From the NCBI GenBank assembly GCA_038253135.1, contig JBBSHJ010000007.1, forward strand, positions 1-55,395: DNA of 55,395 nucleotides, written 5' to 3'. The notes under the pieces were generated by a model. That model had not been told where the DNA came from. It saw only the letters and a list, made by a program, of their open reading frames with translations, and searched no databases. Origin of the DNA: JBBSHJ01 sp038253135 (GTDB lineage Bacteria; Actinomycetota; Actinomycetes; Mycobacteriales; QHCD01). Both the position numbers and the translations under genes were made by a program. Below, piece by piece: positions 35,173 to 43,206 of the stretch. Every line of letters starts with the position of its first letter. Position 1 is the first letter of the stretch.

Positions 35173-36084
35173 ATGCCCGGGCCGCGCCGAGCGCGAGGTC
35201 CGATCAATCCGCGCCGGTGGAGCTTCGAGCTCAAGATGATGCTGCCGGCATTAGTGGTCCTCGCCGCCATCTCGATCGTGCCCTTCTGCTATCTGATCTG
35301 GATGACGTTTAACCGCATCAGCCTGGTCGGCGGCACCGGAATCTCGCCCAAGTGGATCGGCTTCGCCAATTGGTCTCGGATGTTCACCGACCCCAACGTC
35401 GGTGCCGGGTGGATCACGATGGCGATCTTCTTCGTCGCCACCGTCAGCGTGGAAATGCTGCTGGGAATGGGAATCGCGCTGCTCGTGCACGAGATGGTGT
35501 GGGGCCGGAATCTCACCCTTTCGATACTGCTCATTCCGATGTTCGTCGCACCGGTGATCGTCGGATTGCTCGGCCGCTTCCTGGTCAATCCGACGTACGG
35601 TATGTATGCATGGGTGCTCCGGTCGACGCACATCTTCAGCGGAAACATCCTGGGCGGCCAGGTATCGGCTTTCGTCGCCGTCGTGCTGATGGACGTCTGG
35701 GAGTGGACGCCGCTGATCGTGCTGATCACGCTGGCCGGTCTCGTCTCCGTGCCAGGTCCGCTCATCGAGGCCGCGCGGGTCGACGGAGCCGGCTACTGGC
35801 AGCGCTTACGGCACGTCGTCCTGCCGTCGATCTCCGGGATCGTCCTGGTGGCTCTGCTGATCCGATCTATGGACGCACTGCGCTATTTCGCCGTCATCTG
35901 GCAGTCGACGTCGGGCGGCCCGGCCAACGCGACGAAGATCATTCCCCTGCGCCTCTACGAGGTCGCGTTCCAATTCCTCAACCTCGGCTACGCCGCGACG
36001 ATCGGGATCGTCATGCTGGCGCTGTCGATCGCGGTCGCGATGCTCTTCACCAGCATCCTGCGCCGGAGGGGCCTGCTCGGATGA
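35173..36084 (+). CDS. ABC transporter permease, first (MalF type)
   Basis: This inner-membrane subunit has about six membrane segments beginning near PALVVLAAISIVPFCYLIW. The EAA loop EAARVDGAGYWQRLRHVVLP contacts the ATPase. I chose ATG 35173 because AAGG lies 8 bases upstream and it clears the preceding stop; GTG codons at 35143 and 35152 would overlap the previous gene and add 7-10 residues. The stop overlaps the next start by 4 bases (ATGA). The family usually transports oligosaccharides or polyols. Confidence 0.9.
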   Translation: MPGPRRARGPINPRRWSFELKMMLPALVVLAAISIVPFCYLIWMTFNRISLVGGTGISPKWIGFANWSRMFTDPNVGAGWITMAIFFVATVSVEMLLGMGIALLVHEMVWGRNLTLSILLIPMFVAPVIVGLLGRFLVNPTYGMYAWVLRSTHIFSGNILGGQVSAFVAVVLMDVWEWTPLIVLITLAGLVSVPGPLIEAARVDGAGYWQRLRHVVLPSISGIVLVALLIRSMDALRYFAVIWQSTSGGPANATKIIPLRLYEVAFQFLNLGYAATIGIVMLALSIAVAMLFTSILRRRGLLG

Positions 36085-36926
36085 ATGAGGCCCGAAGGAA
36101 GTGGCGGACCGCCCGCACGACCGCGCTCTACGCCGCGGTCGTCATCGTGCTGCTGTGGACCGTCGTACCCGTCGCGTGGATGGCGATCTCGTCGCTGAAG
36201 AGCCACAGCGACGTACTTTCCCGCACGCCCTCGCTCAATTTCGCGCCGACCATCAGCAACTACTCGCTGCTTTTCACCGGAGGCAACAACCTGCTGAGCT
36301 ACGTTCGCAGCAGCGTGCTCGCCGCGGGCATCTCCACCATCCTCGCGACCGGCCTCGGCGCCATCGCGGGCTACGGCCTCGCCCGCAGTCATTGGCGCGG
36401 CAAGAGGCACCTCGCCTTCTGGGTCATCAGCACGCGGATGGTCCCGATCGCCGCCGTGATTCTGCCGCTCTACATCGGGTTCACCTACCTGCAGCTGATC
36501 AACACGATCTGGGCGCTGATCATCGCCTACCTGAGCTTCAATCTTCCGTTCGCGATCTGGATCATGAACGCATTCTTCCGCGACCTGCCGCCCGGCCTGG
36601 AGGAGGCGGCGCGAGTCGACGGCGCGAACCGAATACAGACGTTCTATCGGATCGCGCTGCCGCTGACCAAACCGGGCGTCGTGACGACGGCCATTCTGTG
36701 CCTCGTCTTCGCCTGGAACGACTACGCCTTCGCCGTCACCTTCAGCGGGCCCGGCAGCGCGACCCTGCCGGTCGCGGCATCGCAGCTGATCACCCAGACC
36801 GGCGTGAACTGGGGCCAGCTCACGGCGATCGGCACCGTCGTCGCGCTGCCGATGGTGGTCGTCGGCCTGGCCGTGCGGAGGTATCTCGTTCGCGGACTGA
36901 CCCTCGGCGCGGTCACCGGCGAGTAG
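36081..36926 (+). CDS. ABC transporter permease, second (MalG type)
   Basis: The 281-residue subunit pairs with the preceding permease. An N-terminal membrane segment (AAVVIVLLWTVVPVAW), a periplasmic loop and five further segments are visible. The EAA loop EEAARVDGANRIQTFYRIAL is intact. Start and previous stop overlap in ATGA. No ATP-binding subunit gene follows, so the importer must borrow an ATPase such as an MsmK/MsiK-type shared protein encoded elsewhere. This is common for sugar importers in actinobacteria. Confidence 0.92.
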   Translation: MNEARRKWRTARTTALYAAVVIVLLWTVVPVAWMAISSLKSHSDVLSRTPSLNFAPTISNYSLLFTGGNNLLSYVRSSVLAAGISTILATGLGAIAGYGLARSHWRGKRHLAFWVISTRMVPIAAVILPLYIGFTYLQLINTIWALIIAYLSFNLPFAIWIMNAFFRDLPPGLEEAARVDGANRIQTFYRIALPLTKPGVVTTAILCLVFAWNDYAFAVTFSGPGSATLPVAASQLITQTGVNWGQLTAIGTVVALPMVVVGLAVRRYLVRGLTLGAVTGE

Positions 36927-36942
36927 CCGGAGCTTCTCCGCC

Positions 36943-37761
36943 ATGACCGGCCGATCGACCGTGACCGACGAGGACGTCGCCCGCACCCTCGCCCTCTTCG
37001 ACCGCGGCGCCGGAGCGTTGATCGCCGCCCTGGCCGGCCGCAACCCCCGCACGGCGTACGACCTCGCCGAGGACGCGGCGCAGAGCGCACCGAACCGAGC
37101 CGCGGGCGACCCGGCGGGCCGCGGCGGCGGCGCGGCGCGGCGGGCAGTCCGGGCCGTCGTCGAGGCGGCCCGACCCGACCCCCGCGCCTCGCTGGAAGAC
37201 CGCTGCGAGTGGTGGACGGCCCGGATCCGCAACCTCGCCGCGATCGTCCCCGCCGCACCGAGAGTCCTCGGCGCCCTCGCGGACCGCGTGCCGGCCGCGG
37301 CGGCGGCGAGCGCCGCGGTGCAGGGTCTGGCGGTGACGGCGCTCGCGCAGGAATACGGCGTGATCGACCGGGCCGACCGAGTCTCGCTGCTCTCGCAGGT
37401 CATCACCGATCGCGCGCTCACCGCCGAAGAGGTCCGTGCCGTGCTCGCCGAGCCCGCACACCTCACCGCCCGGCTCCGTGGCCTGTTGCGGATCGACGAC
37501 ATCGCCGCTGCCGGAGCGGTCCGCCGCGGGTGGCTCGTCGCCGGCGGTGCCTGGCGCCTGGCCGGCCTGGTAGGCGCCATCGACGACGTGCTCGGCGGGC
37601 GGTCCAAGGGTGGCTGGATCGCGCGTGGCATCGGCCAGATCCCGGCGATCGGCGTGGCCGGCGGGTACCTCGCCGAGCGGGCGGCGATCCGCACGGCGGT
37701 ACGCCGGGCGCGGCGGATCCTCGACCAGCGCGGACGGGCTACGCCCAGCCGCGCTCGGTGA
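36943..37761 (+). CDS. Protein of unknown function, Ala/Arg-rich
   Basis: I do not recognise this 272-residue protein. It starts 16 bases after the permease stop and is probably the last gene of the transporter transcript. It is rich in Ala and Arg. A Gly/Pro-bounded hydrophobic stretch near residues 222-245 (WIARGIGQIPAIGVAGGYLA) could be a membrane-associated hairpin, and an alpha-helical middle is likely. The segment AWRLAGLVGAIDDVLGG precedes it. No catalytic motif or signal peptide is visible. The reading frame has consistent high third-position GC, which supports it being real. Confidence 0.7.
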   Translation: MTGRSTVTDEDVARTLALFDRGAGALIAALAGRNPRTAYDLAEDAAQSAPNRAAGDPAGRGGGAARRAVRAVVEAARPDPRASLEDRCEWWTARIRNLAAIVPAAPRVLGALADRVPAAAAASAAVQGLAVTALAQEYGVIDRADRVSLLSQVITDRALTAEEVRAVLAEPAHLTARLRGLLRIDDIAAAGAVRRGWLVAGGAWRLAGLVGAIDDVLGGRSKGGWIARGIGQIPAIGVAGGYLAERAAIRTAVRRARRILDQRGRATPSRAR

Positions 37762-37784
37762 GCCGGCCGGTGCCGGCCGTGCGG

Positions 37785-37904
37785 TCAGACGTGCAACGCG
37801 AACGGGACCGCGGCCACCGCGAGCCTCGTTCGGTAATCCGGCGCATTGCCGACCGGCGCCATCTCGTCGTCGGCGGTACGCCACAGGAAGGTCGGCGGGG
37901 TCCG
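37785..37904 (-). pseudogene. Alpha/beta-hydrolase (acetyl-esterase type) C-terminal relic
   Basis: The - strand reads TPPTFLWRTADDEMAPVGNA and then VAAVPFALHV before a stop. This is the region around the catalytic Asp (TADD) in BD-FAE/Axe-type esterases, which normally go on to a Gly-His-Gly catalytic histidine loop. That loop and everything before about residue 200 are missing. It fills the gap between the unknown gene and the serine hydrolase. Confidence 0.6.
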
Positions 37905-38000
37905 GCCGGGCCGGGTAGCCGTCGATCTGGTCGGCCGGCGGGTGCGGCGGAGCCGGCCCCCGAAGCCCGCGCCCGAACCGGGAGCGGCCACGATGAGGCG

Positions 38001-38807
38001 ATGCCGTCAATCGAGGACGTGATCGCCGCCGGCCGCCGGGCGTCCGGCCGGGTGTCGCTCTGGTGGGGCCCGCCCGGAGGGGACCCGCGCGCGACTCTCG
38101 CCCCGCACACCGACCACTACGCCGCGAGCACGATGAAGGTCGCCGTCCTCGCCGCCGCGTTCCGCGAGGCCGAGGCCGGCCGGCTGGACCTCGACATGGA
38201 GATCGACGTGCACGATGACTTCGACTCCGTGCACGCCGGTCGGTTCACGATGGACCGTGGGTACGACGGCGACGACCTGCCGTGGCACCGGCTCGGCGAA
38301 CGGGCACCGTTGCTCTGGGTCGCCACCCGGATGATCGTCGGCAGCAGCAACCTCGGGACCAACCTCGTGCTGGAGCGGGTCGGGCCGGACATCGTGCAGA
38401 AAACCCTGGCCGGGGCCGGGATCGACGGCGTCACGGTTCGCCGCGGGATCACCGACACCCCGGCCTCGGACGCCGGGATCCACAACACGGTGACCGCGGC
38501 CGGGCTGGCCGCGCTGTTCGGCGCGCTCGCGCTCGGGCGCATCGCCTCCCCCGCCGGCTGTGCCCGGATGCTCGACATCCTCCGGGCCCAGGAACATCTC
38601 GAGGGCATCCCCGCCGGCCTTCCCAGCGCCACCCGCATCGCATCCAAGGGCGGCTGGGTCGACGACCTTCGGCACGACGCCGCGCTGGTCGAGCCGGATG
38701 GCGGGCCGCCGTACGTCCTCGTCGTCTGCACCGATCAGATGGGTGACGAGCACGCCCTGCCGCTGATCCACCGGGCCGCCGCGGCCAGCTGGACCGAACG
38801 GCGGTGA
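38001..38807 (+). CDS. Class A beta-lactamase-like serine hydrolase
   Basis: This penicillin-recognising-fold hydrolase has 268 residues. ASTMK gives the nucleophile Ser43 and Lys46; SSN (115-117) stands for the second motif; KGG (216-218) for the KTG motif. The absence of a signal peptide argues against a secreted lactamase and suits a cytosolic peptidase on muropeptides, though that is inference. The ATG at 38001 gives a compact protein; the long upstream frame is not protein-like. It is followed by a dipeptide epimerase and an NlpC/P60 enzyme, both acting on cell-wall peptides. Confidence 0.8.
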   Translation: MPSIEDVIAAGRRASGRVSLWWGPPGGDPRATLAPHTDHYAASTMKVAVLAAAFREAEAGRLDLDMEIDVHDDFDSVHAGRFTMDRGYDGDDLPWHRLGERAPLLWVATRMIVGSSNLGTNLVLERVGPDIVQKTLAGAGIDGVTVRRGITDTPASDAGIHNTVTAAGLAALFGALALGRIASPAGCARMLDILRAQEHLEGIPAGLPSATRIASKGGWVDDLRHDAALVEPDGGPPYVLVVCTDQMGDEHALPLIHRAAAASWTERR

Positions 38808-38926
38808 CGGCGGCGATCCGTGCCCACCGGCCTCAGGACGCCGGCAGCGCTCCGGAGGACCAGCTCCGTCCGGTCCCACACCCAGACGAGCCCCAGAACG
38901 GCGGCTGCGACGCCGGTCGGGACCGA

Positions 38927-38938
38927 TAGGCTGCCGCG
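38927..38938 (+). promoter_or_regulatory. -10 element of the epimerase operon, leaderless
   Basis: TAGGCT at 38927-38932 fits the TANNNT pattern and ends 6 bases before the GTG at 38939. No clear -35 or ribosome-binding site is present. Confidence 0.45.
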
Positions 38939-40024
38939 GTGACGATTCGCGCCGTCCGGTGCCACCGGATCAGGGTCGCGCTGCACACCCCGTGGGTTAC
39001 GGCGGTACGCCGCACCGAGTCCGTCGAGAGCGTCCTGGTCGAGCTCATCGACCAGGACGGCCGCTCCGGCTGGGGCGAGGGCGTCGCAACGCCCACCATC
39101 ACCGGCGAGACGCTCGGCGGCATCGAGGCCGCCGTCGGCGGCCCGCTGCGCGACGCCGTGCTCGGCCGCGACCCCGACGACCTCGCGGCCACGGCGAGGT
39201 CGATCGCCGCGAGCATGGTCGGCAACACCGCCGCGAAGGCCGCCGCCGATGTCGCCCTGCACGACCTCGCCGCGCGCCGGTCCGGGGTGTCTCTGGCCCG
39301 GCTGCTGGGCACGACGGTCACGACGATCCCGACCGACGTGACCATCACCGTCGGACCGGCCGACGCTATGGCGGCCGCGGCCCGCGCCCGCGGGGCGGAG
39401 GGATTCGCCGCCCTCAAGGTCAAGCTCGGGAACGGCGAGGCCGACGACGTCGCGCGCCTGCGGGCGGTCCGTGCCGCCGCCCCCGACGCGTTGATCCGGG
39501 TCGATGCCAACCAGGGCTGGACCCCCAAGCAGGCCGTCCGGATCATCGGCACGATCGAGGACCTCGCCCTGGCGATCGAGCTGGTGGAGCAGCCGGTCGC
39601 GGCTGATGACATCGACGGTTTGGCCTACGTGACGGCGCATTCCGGCACCCCGATCATGGCCGACGAGGCAGTCTCATCGGCGGCGGACGTCGTCGAGATC
39701 ATCCGGCGGCGCGCCGCCGACCTCGTCAACATCAAGCTGGCCAAGGCCGGCGGTCTCGCCCCGGCAGTGCAGATCGCCGCGGTCGCCGCGGCCGCCGGGA
39801 TCGGCACCATGGTGGGCTCGATGATGGAGTCGCACGTCGGCGTCGGAGCCGCGGCGGCACTCACCGCCGCCGTCGGCGCACCGCTGCTCGCCGACCTCGA
39901 TGCGGCCTGGTGGCTGCGATCCTCGCCGGTGACCGGCGGCATGACCTACGCCGGCCCGACCATCGTCCTGCCGGCCGGCGAGGGCAGCGGGGTGGCGGGG
40001 CTCGCGGACCCCGCGGCACCGTGA
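38939..40024 (+). CDS. Dipeptide epimerase (L-Ala-D/L-Glu epimerase type)
   Basis: This is an enolase-superfamily muconate-lactonizing subgroup enzyme of 361 residues. The catalytic lysines are Lys162 in LKVKLG and Lys266 in NIKLAKAGG. Metal ligands are Asp189 (VDANQGW), Glu217 (VEQP) and Asp242 (ADEA). The D-x-D motif DLD at 319-321 is what dipeptide epimerases use to hold the substrate's amino group, so epimerisation of L-Ala-D-Glu from murein peptides is the best reading. The GTG start is leaderless. Its stop overlaps the NlpC/P60 start by 4 bases. Confidence 0.88.
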   Translation: MTIRAVRCHRIRVALHTPWVTAVRRTESVESVLVELIDQDGRSGWGEGVATPTITGETLGGIEAAVGGPLRDAVLGRDPDDLAATARSIAASMVGNTAAKAAADVALHDLAARRSGVSLARLLGTTVTTIPTDVTITVGPADAMAAAARARGAEGFAALKVKLGNGEADDVARLRAVRAAAPDALIRVDANQGWTPKQAVRIIGTIEDLALAIELVEQPVAADDIDGLAYVTAHSGTPIMADEAVSSAADVVEIIRRRAADLVNIKLAKAGGLAPAVQIAAVAAAAGIGTMVGSMMESHVGVGAAAALTAAVGAPLLADLDAAWWLRSSPVTGGMTYAGPTIVLPAGEGSGVAGLADPAAP

Positions 40025-40926
40025 TCGGGCCCGGCGTCGTCGCGGTGCCGGTCGCCGGGGTCTGGACCGCGCCGGACGGGCCGCGCGAGGTCGACGCACC
40101 GGCCATCGCCGATCGGCCGGACCTGGCGGCGTGGACGGCCGCGCTCAACACGTGCCTCCGGCGCGGCCTGCACGGCCGGTTCGAGAGCCAGCTGCTGCTC
40201 GGTGATGCCGTCGCGGTGCTCGGCGGCGGCGGCGGGTGGTCCCAGGTCGTCGCCACCGGCCAGCCCTGCAGCAAGGATGCTCGCGGCTATCCCGGCTGGG
40301 TGCGGACCGCACACCTCGGGTCGGCCGACACGGCCCGCCCGCCGACCGGCCCGAGCGCTCCGCCGCCCCAGGTGGTGATCACCGCGATGTCCGCCCGGCT
40401 CCGGACCGCGCCGGCGGGCGCACCGGTGCTCGAAGCCGGCTACGGCACCTGGCTGCCGGTGACCGGCGAGCCGACAGCAGGCGCACTGCCGGTCGGCGTA
40501 CCGAGCCGCGAGAACTCTTTGTGGATAAGGCAGATCGATGTCGACCGTGAGCCGGCTACCGATCGTCCGGGCCTCGTCGCGGAGGCCCGCCGCTTCCTCG
40601 GCCTGCCCTACCTGTGGGGCGGTACGTCGTCGTACGGGCTCGACTGCTCGGGCCTGATCTACCTGGTGGGCCGCCGCTTCGGCATCGCGCTGCCCCGCGA
40701 CGCGCACGACCAGGCCGCCGCCTGCGAGCCGGTGCCCCTTGCCGACGTCGCCCCCGGCGACCTGTATTTCTTCGCCCGTCCCGGCCAGGCCATCCACCAT
40801 GTCGGTTTCGTGGTCGAGCCTGGCCGGCTGCTCGACTCGCCGCAGACCGGCGGCACCGTCGGGGAGGCCCCGATCACGGCCGCCCGGCAGCAAATGGCCC
40901 GCTCGGCCGGGCGGATCCCGATCTGA
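40021..40926 (+). CDS. NlpC/P60 peptidase with SH3-like N-terminal domains (YkfC type)
   Basis: This is a cysteine peptidase of 301 residues. Two SH3b-like stretches (about 5-100 and 118-172) precede the NlpC/P60 domain, the layout of Bacillus YkfC, which cuts gamma-D-Glu-diaminopimelate bonds. Cys209 in GLDCSGLIY and His260 in HHVGFVV are the catalytic pair. The third polar residue, often His, appears as Asp272 in LLDSPQTGG. There is no signal peptide, so it should act in the cytosol on imported peptides. The GTG start overlaps the epimerase stop (GTGA). Confidence 0.88.
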   Translation: MIGPGVVAVPVAGVWTAPDGPREVDAPAIADRPDLAAWTAALNTCLRRGLHGRFESQLLLGDAVAVLGGGGGWSQVVATGQPCSKDARGYPGWVRTAHLGSADTARPPTGPSAPPPQVVITAMSARLRTAPAGAPVLEAGYGTWLPVTGEPTAGALPVGVPSRENSLWIRQIDVDREPATDRPGLVAEARRFLGLPYLWGGTSSYGLDCSGLIYLVGRRFGIALPRDAHDQAAACEPVPLADVAPGDLYFFARPGQAIHHVGFVVEPGRLLDSPQTGGTVGEAPITAARQQMARSAGRIPI

Positions 40927-40939
40927 CCGAAGGAGCACC

Positions 40940-42391
40940 ATGCGCATCGCCATCGCGGGAATGGGCATCGAGTCGAGCGTCTTCTCCGCGCACCACGCGG
41001 GATCCGAGGACTTTCGGGTCGTCCGCGGCCCGGCCGTGCTGGACCGATTCGCCGACGCGCTCGCGGGCTCCGATGACGTCGAGTGGGTGCCGATCCTCAC
41101 CGCCGACGCGATGCCCGGCGGCGCCGTGGAGGCGGACTTCTTCGAGCGGGTGCAGGCCGACATCGTCGGCGGGTTGCGCGCGGCCGGCGACCTGGACGGC
41201 GTCTACTTCCCGCTGCACGGCGCGATGACCGTGCTCGGCCGCGAGGACGCCGAGGGCGAGCTGGCGGAGTCGGTACGCCGGGTGGTCGGGCCTGACTGCC
41301 TGATCTCGGCGTCGATGGACCCGCACGGCAACGTCTCGGAGCGGCTGGCCCGCACCGTCGACCTGCTGACCTCGCACCGCATGTCGCCGCACGAGGACCG
41401 CGAGCTCACCGAGCGGCGCGCGGTCGCCAACCTGCTGCGCTGCCTGCGGGACGGCGTACGTCCCCGTCGGGCCTGGATGACTGTGCCGGTTCTCCTTCCG
41501 GGTGAGCGTGCGTGCACGAGAGATGAGCCGGCTAAGGGCCTCTACGAGCGGCTTCCCTGGATCGAGTCGCAGGACGGTGTGATCGACGCGGCGATCTGGA
41601 TCGGCTACGCCTGGGGCGACGAGTCCCGCTGCCGCGCCGCCGTGCTCGTGAGTGGCACCGACGAGGAACTGATCCTGCGGCACGCGCGCCAGCTGGCCCA
41701 GGCGTGGTGGGACGCGCGCACCGATTTCTCCTTCAGCGTCGAGGCGGGTGAGGCCGACTGGGCCATCGGGCGCGGCCTCGACTCGCCGGCCCGGCCCTAC
41801 TTCGTCAGCGATTCCGGCGACAACCCGACCGCGGGCGGATCCAACGACGTCGCCTACACCCTCGGCCGCCTGTTGGCCGAGCCCCGGCTCGCCTCGGGCG
41901 GGAAGACCGCGATCTGGGCCAGCGTCGTGGCCCCCGGGGCCGTCGCCGCCTGCGAGGCGGCCGGCGTCGGCGGCACGGTCGACGCCGTGGTCGGCGGGCA
42001 CTTCGGCTCCACCCAGGGCGGCACGATCCGCCTGGCCGGCACGGTGAGCGCGCTGCACACCCCGGACAACGGCCGGGGGGCGGCGCAGCGGCTCGCGGTC
42101 GTGCGCAGCGGCGGCGTATCGGCGGTGCTGAGCCGGCGCCGTGCCGCCTTCCACTACATGCGGCAGCTCACCGATCTCGGGCTCGACCCGGCGGCGTACG
42201 ACGTCACGGTCGTCAAGATCGGCTACCTCGTGCCGGACCTCTTCGACGCCGCCGCGGGCTGGACCCTCGCGCTCACCCCGGGCGGTGTCGATCAGGAGCT
42301 GACCCGGCTCGGCCACCGGCGCCTGCGGCGGCCGATCTGGCCGCTCGACCCCGACATGCCCACGCCCGATTTCACCCCACAGGTGATCTGA
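40940..42391 (+). CDS. M81-family metallopeptidase (MlrC-like)
   Basis: The 483-residue protein belongs to the M81/MlrC family, named after the enzyme that cleaves linearised microcystin. The metal site is visible as MDPHGN (Asp127, His129) and TSHRMSPHED (His146, His151), with the family's D-x-H...H layout. GGSNDVAYTL and VGGHFG in the C-terminal half are also typical. There is no signal peptide. AGGAG lies 5 bases upstream of the ATG, and the gap to the NlpC/P60 stop is 13 bases, so it closes the operon. Its substrate here is unknown; the neighbours suggest D-isoglutamyl peptides. Confidence 0.9.
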   Translation: MRIAIAGMGIESSVFSAHHAGSEDFRVVRGPAVLDRFADALAGSDDVEWVPILTADAMPGGAVEADFFERVQADIVGGLRAAGDLDGVYFPLHGAMTVLGREDAEGELAESVRRVVGPDCLISASMDPHGNVSERLARTVDLLTSHRMSPHEDRELTERRAVANLLRCLRDGVRPRRAWMTVPVLLPGERACTRDEPAKGLYERLPWIESQDGVIDAAIWIGYAWGDESRCRAAVLVSGTDEELILRHARQLAQAWWDARTDFSFSVEAGEADWAIGRGLDSPARPYFVSDSGDNPTAGGSNDVAYTLGRLLAEPRLASGGKTAIWASVVAPGAVAACEAAGVGGTVDAVVGGHFGSTQGGTIRLAGTVSALHTPDNGRGAAQRLAVVRSGGVSAVLSRRRAAFHYMRQLTDLGLDPAAYDVTVVKIGYLVPDLFDAAAGWTLALTPGGVDQELTRLGHRRLRRPIWPLDPDMPTPDFTPQVI

Positions 42392-42412
42392 CCGGGCGGA
42401 CCTCGAGCGGGT

Positions 42413-42700
42413 TCACACCTTGACGATCTGCAGGGCGTGGTGCGCCCGCGCGATCTGGTCGAAGTCGTCGTCCGGGGTGACAACAGGAAGCCCGTACTCC
42501 ACAGCGGTTGCCGCGATCAAGGCGTCGACCAGCTTGATCGTGCGGTGCACCCCGGCCTTCCGGCAGTCCGTGACCAACCGAGCCCACGTCGACATGATGG
42601 CCTCGCTGATCGGGAGCGGGTCAGCCGCACGGGCCAGCGCGAGGGTGTCCGCCCTGCGGCTCCGCGTCGCGATGTCTACGGCGTTGAGCACTCCGCCGCA
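42413..42700 (-). pseudogene. PIN-domain (VapC-type) toxin, 5'-truncated
   Basis: VapC toxins are PIN-fold RNases. The C-terminal two thirds are clear: GVLNAVDIATRSRRADTL, KLVDALIAATAVEYG with a conserved active-site Asp, and VVTPDDDFDQI. The N-terminal strand with the first catalytic Asp, and the conserved Glu just before GV, are gone. Upstream the sequence changes abruptly into the sense strand of a GH9 gene. The antitoxin is absent too, so no toxin-antitoxin pair functions here. Confidence 0.8.
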
Positions 42701-43199
42701 CCCGCCGGCCGGCTCGCTGGCCGGCGGCCCCAACTCGACCGCCGCGAGCTCGGGCGATCCGATCGCGGCGGCCAAGCTGGCCGGCTGCATCTCGCAGTGG
42801 TGCTATGTCGATGACATCCAGTCCTACGCGACCAACGAGATCGCGATCAACTGGAACGCGCCGCTGTCCTGGGTGGCGTCCTTCGCCGCCGACCAGGGCG
42901 CGGCCCGCGCACCGCAGACCTGCCGAGTGAGTGCCCGGCCGGCCGGGCCGCGTCACCTCGTGCTGCGCATCGGCGGTACGCCGTCGGTCTCCTTCGACTG
43001 GTCCGGCGCCGAGCGCGTCGTCGCGGCGGCCGGGCCGGCGACCGCGCGCCAGCAGGCCGGCACCGTGACCGTGACGACGCACGACCGCTCGCCGGCGCGC
43101 GGCTCCAGCACGGTGCCGCTGACGGTGGCCGTGCCGTGGGGCGCCGGCACGGCGCCGGAGACCTTCTGGTCCGCCGACGGCGCGCCCTGCGCGGGCTGA
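42698..43199 (+). pseudogene. Glycoside hydrolase family 9 (endoglucanase) C-terminal fragment
   Basis: SLAGGPNS, QWCYVDDIQSYATNEIAINW and NAPLSWVASFAADQG form the end of a GH9 cellulase catalytic domain, including the conserved proton-donor Glu in TNE. A tail of about 100 residues follows, ending in SADGAPCAG. A whole GH9 domain has 400 or more residues and a signal peptide; only the last roughly 50 residues of the domain remain. The break is at about 42700, where a truncated PIN gene begins on the other strand. Confidence 0.8.
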
Positions 43200-43206
43200 C
43201 CGCGGG

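Noticed and set aside
42413..42790. Functional VapC toxin
   Set aside because: The residues upstream of about 42700 do not belong to the PIN fold, the first catalytic acids are missing, and no antitoxin gene is adjacent.
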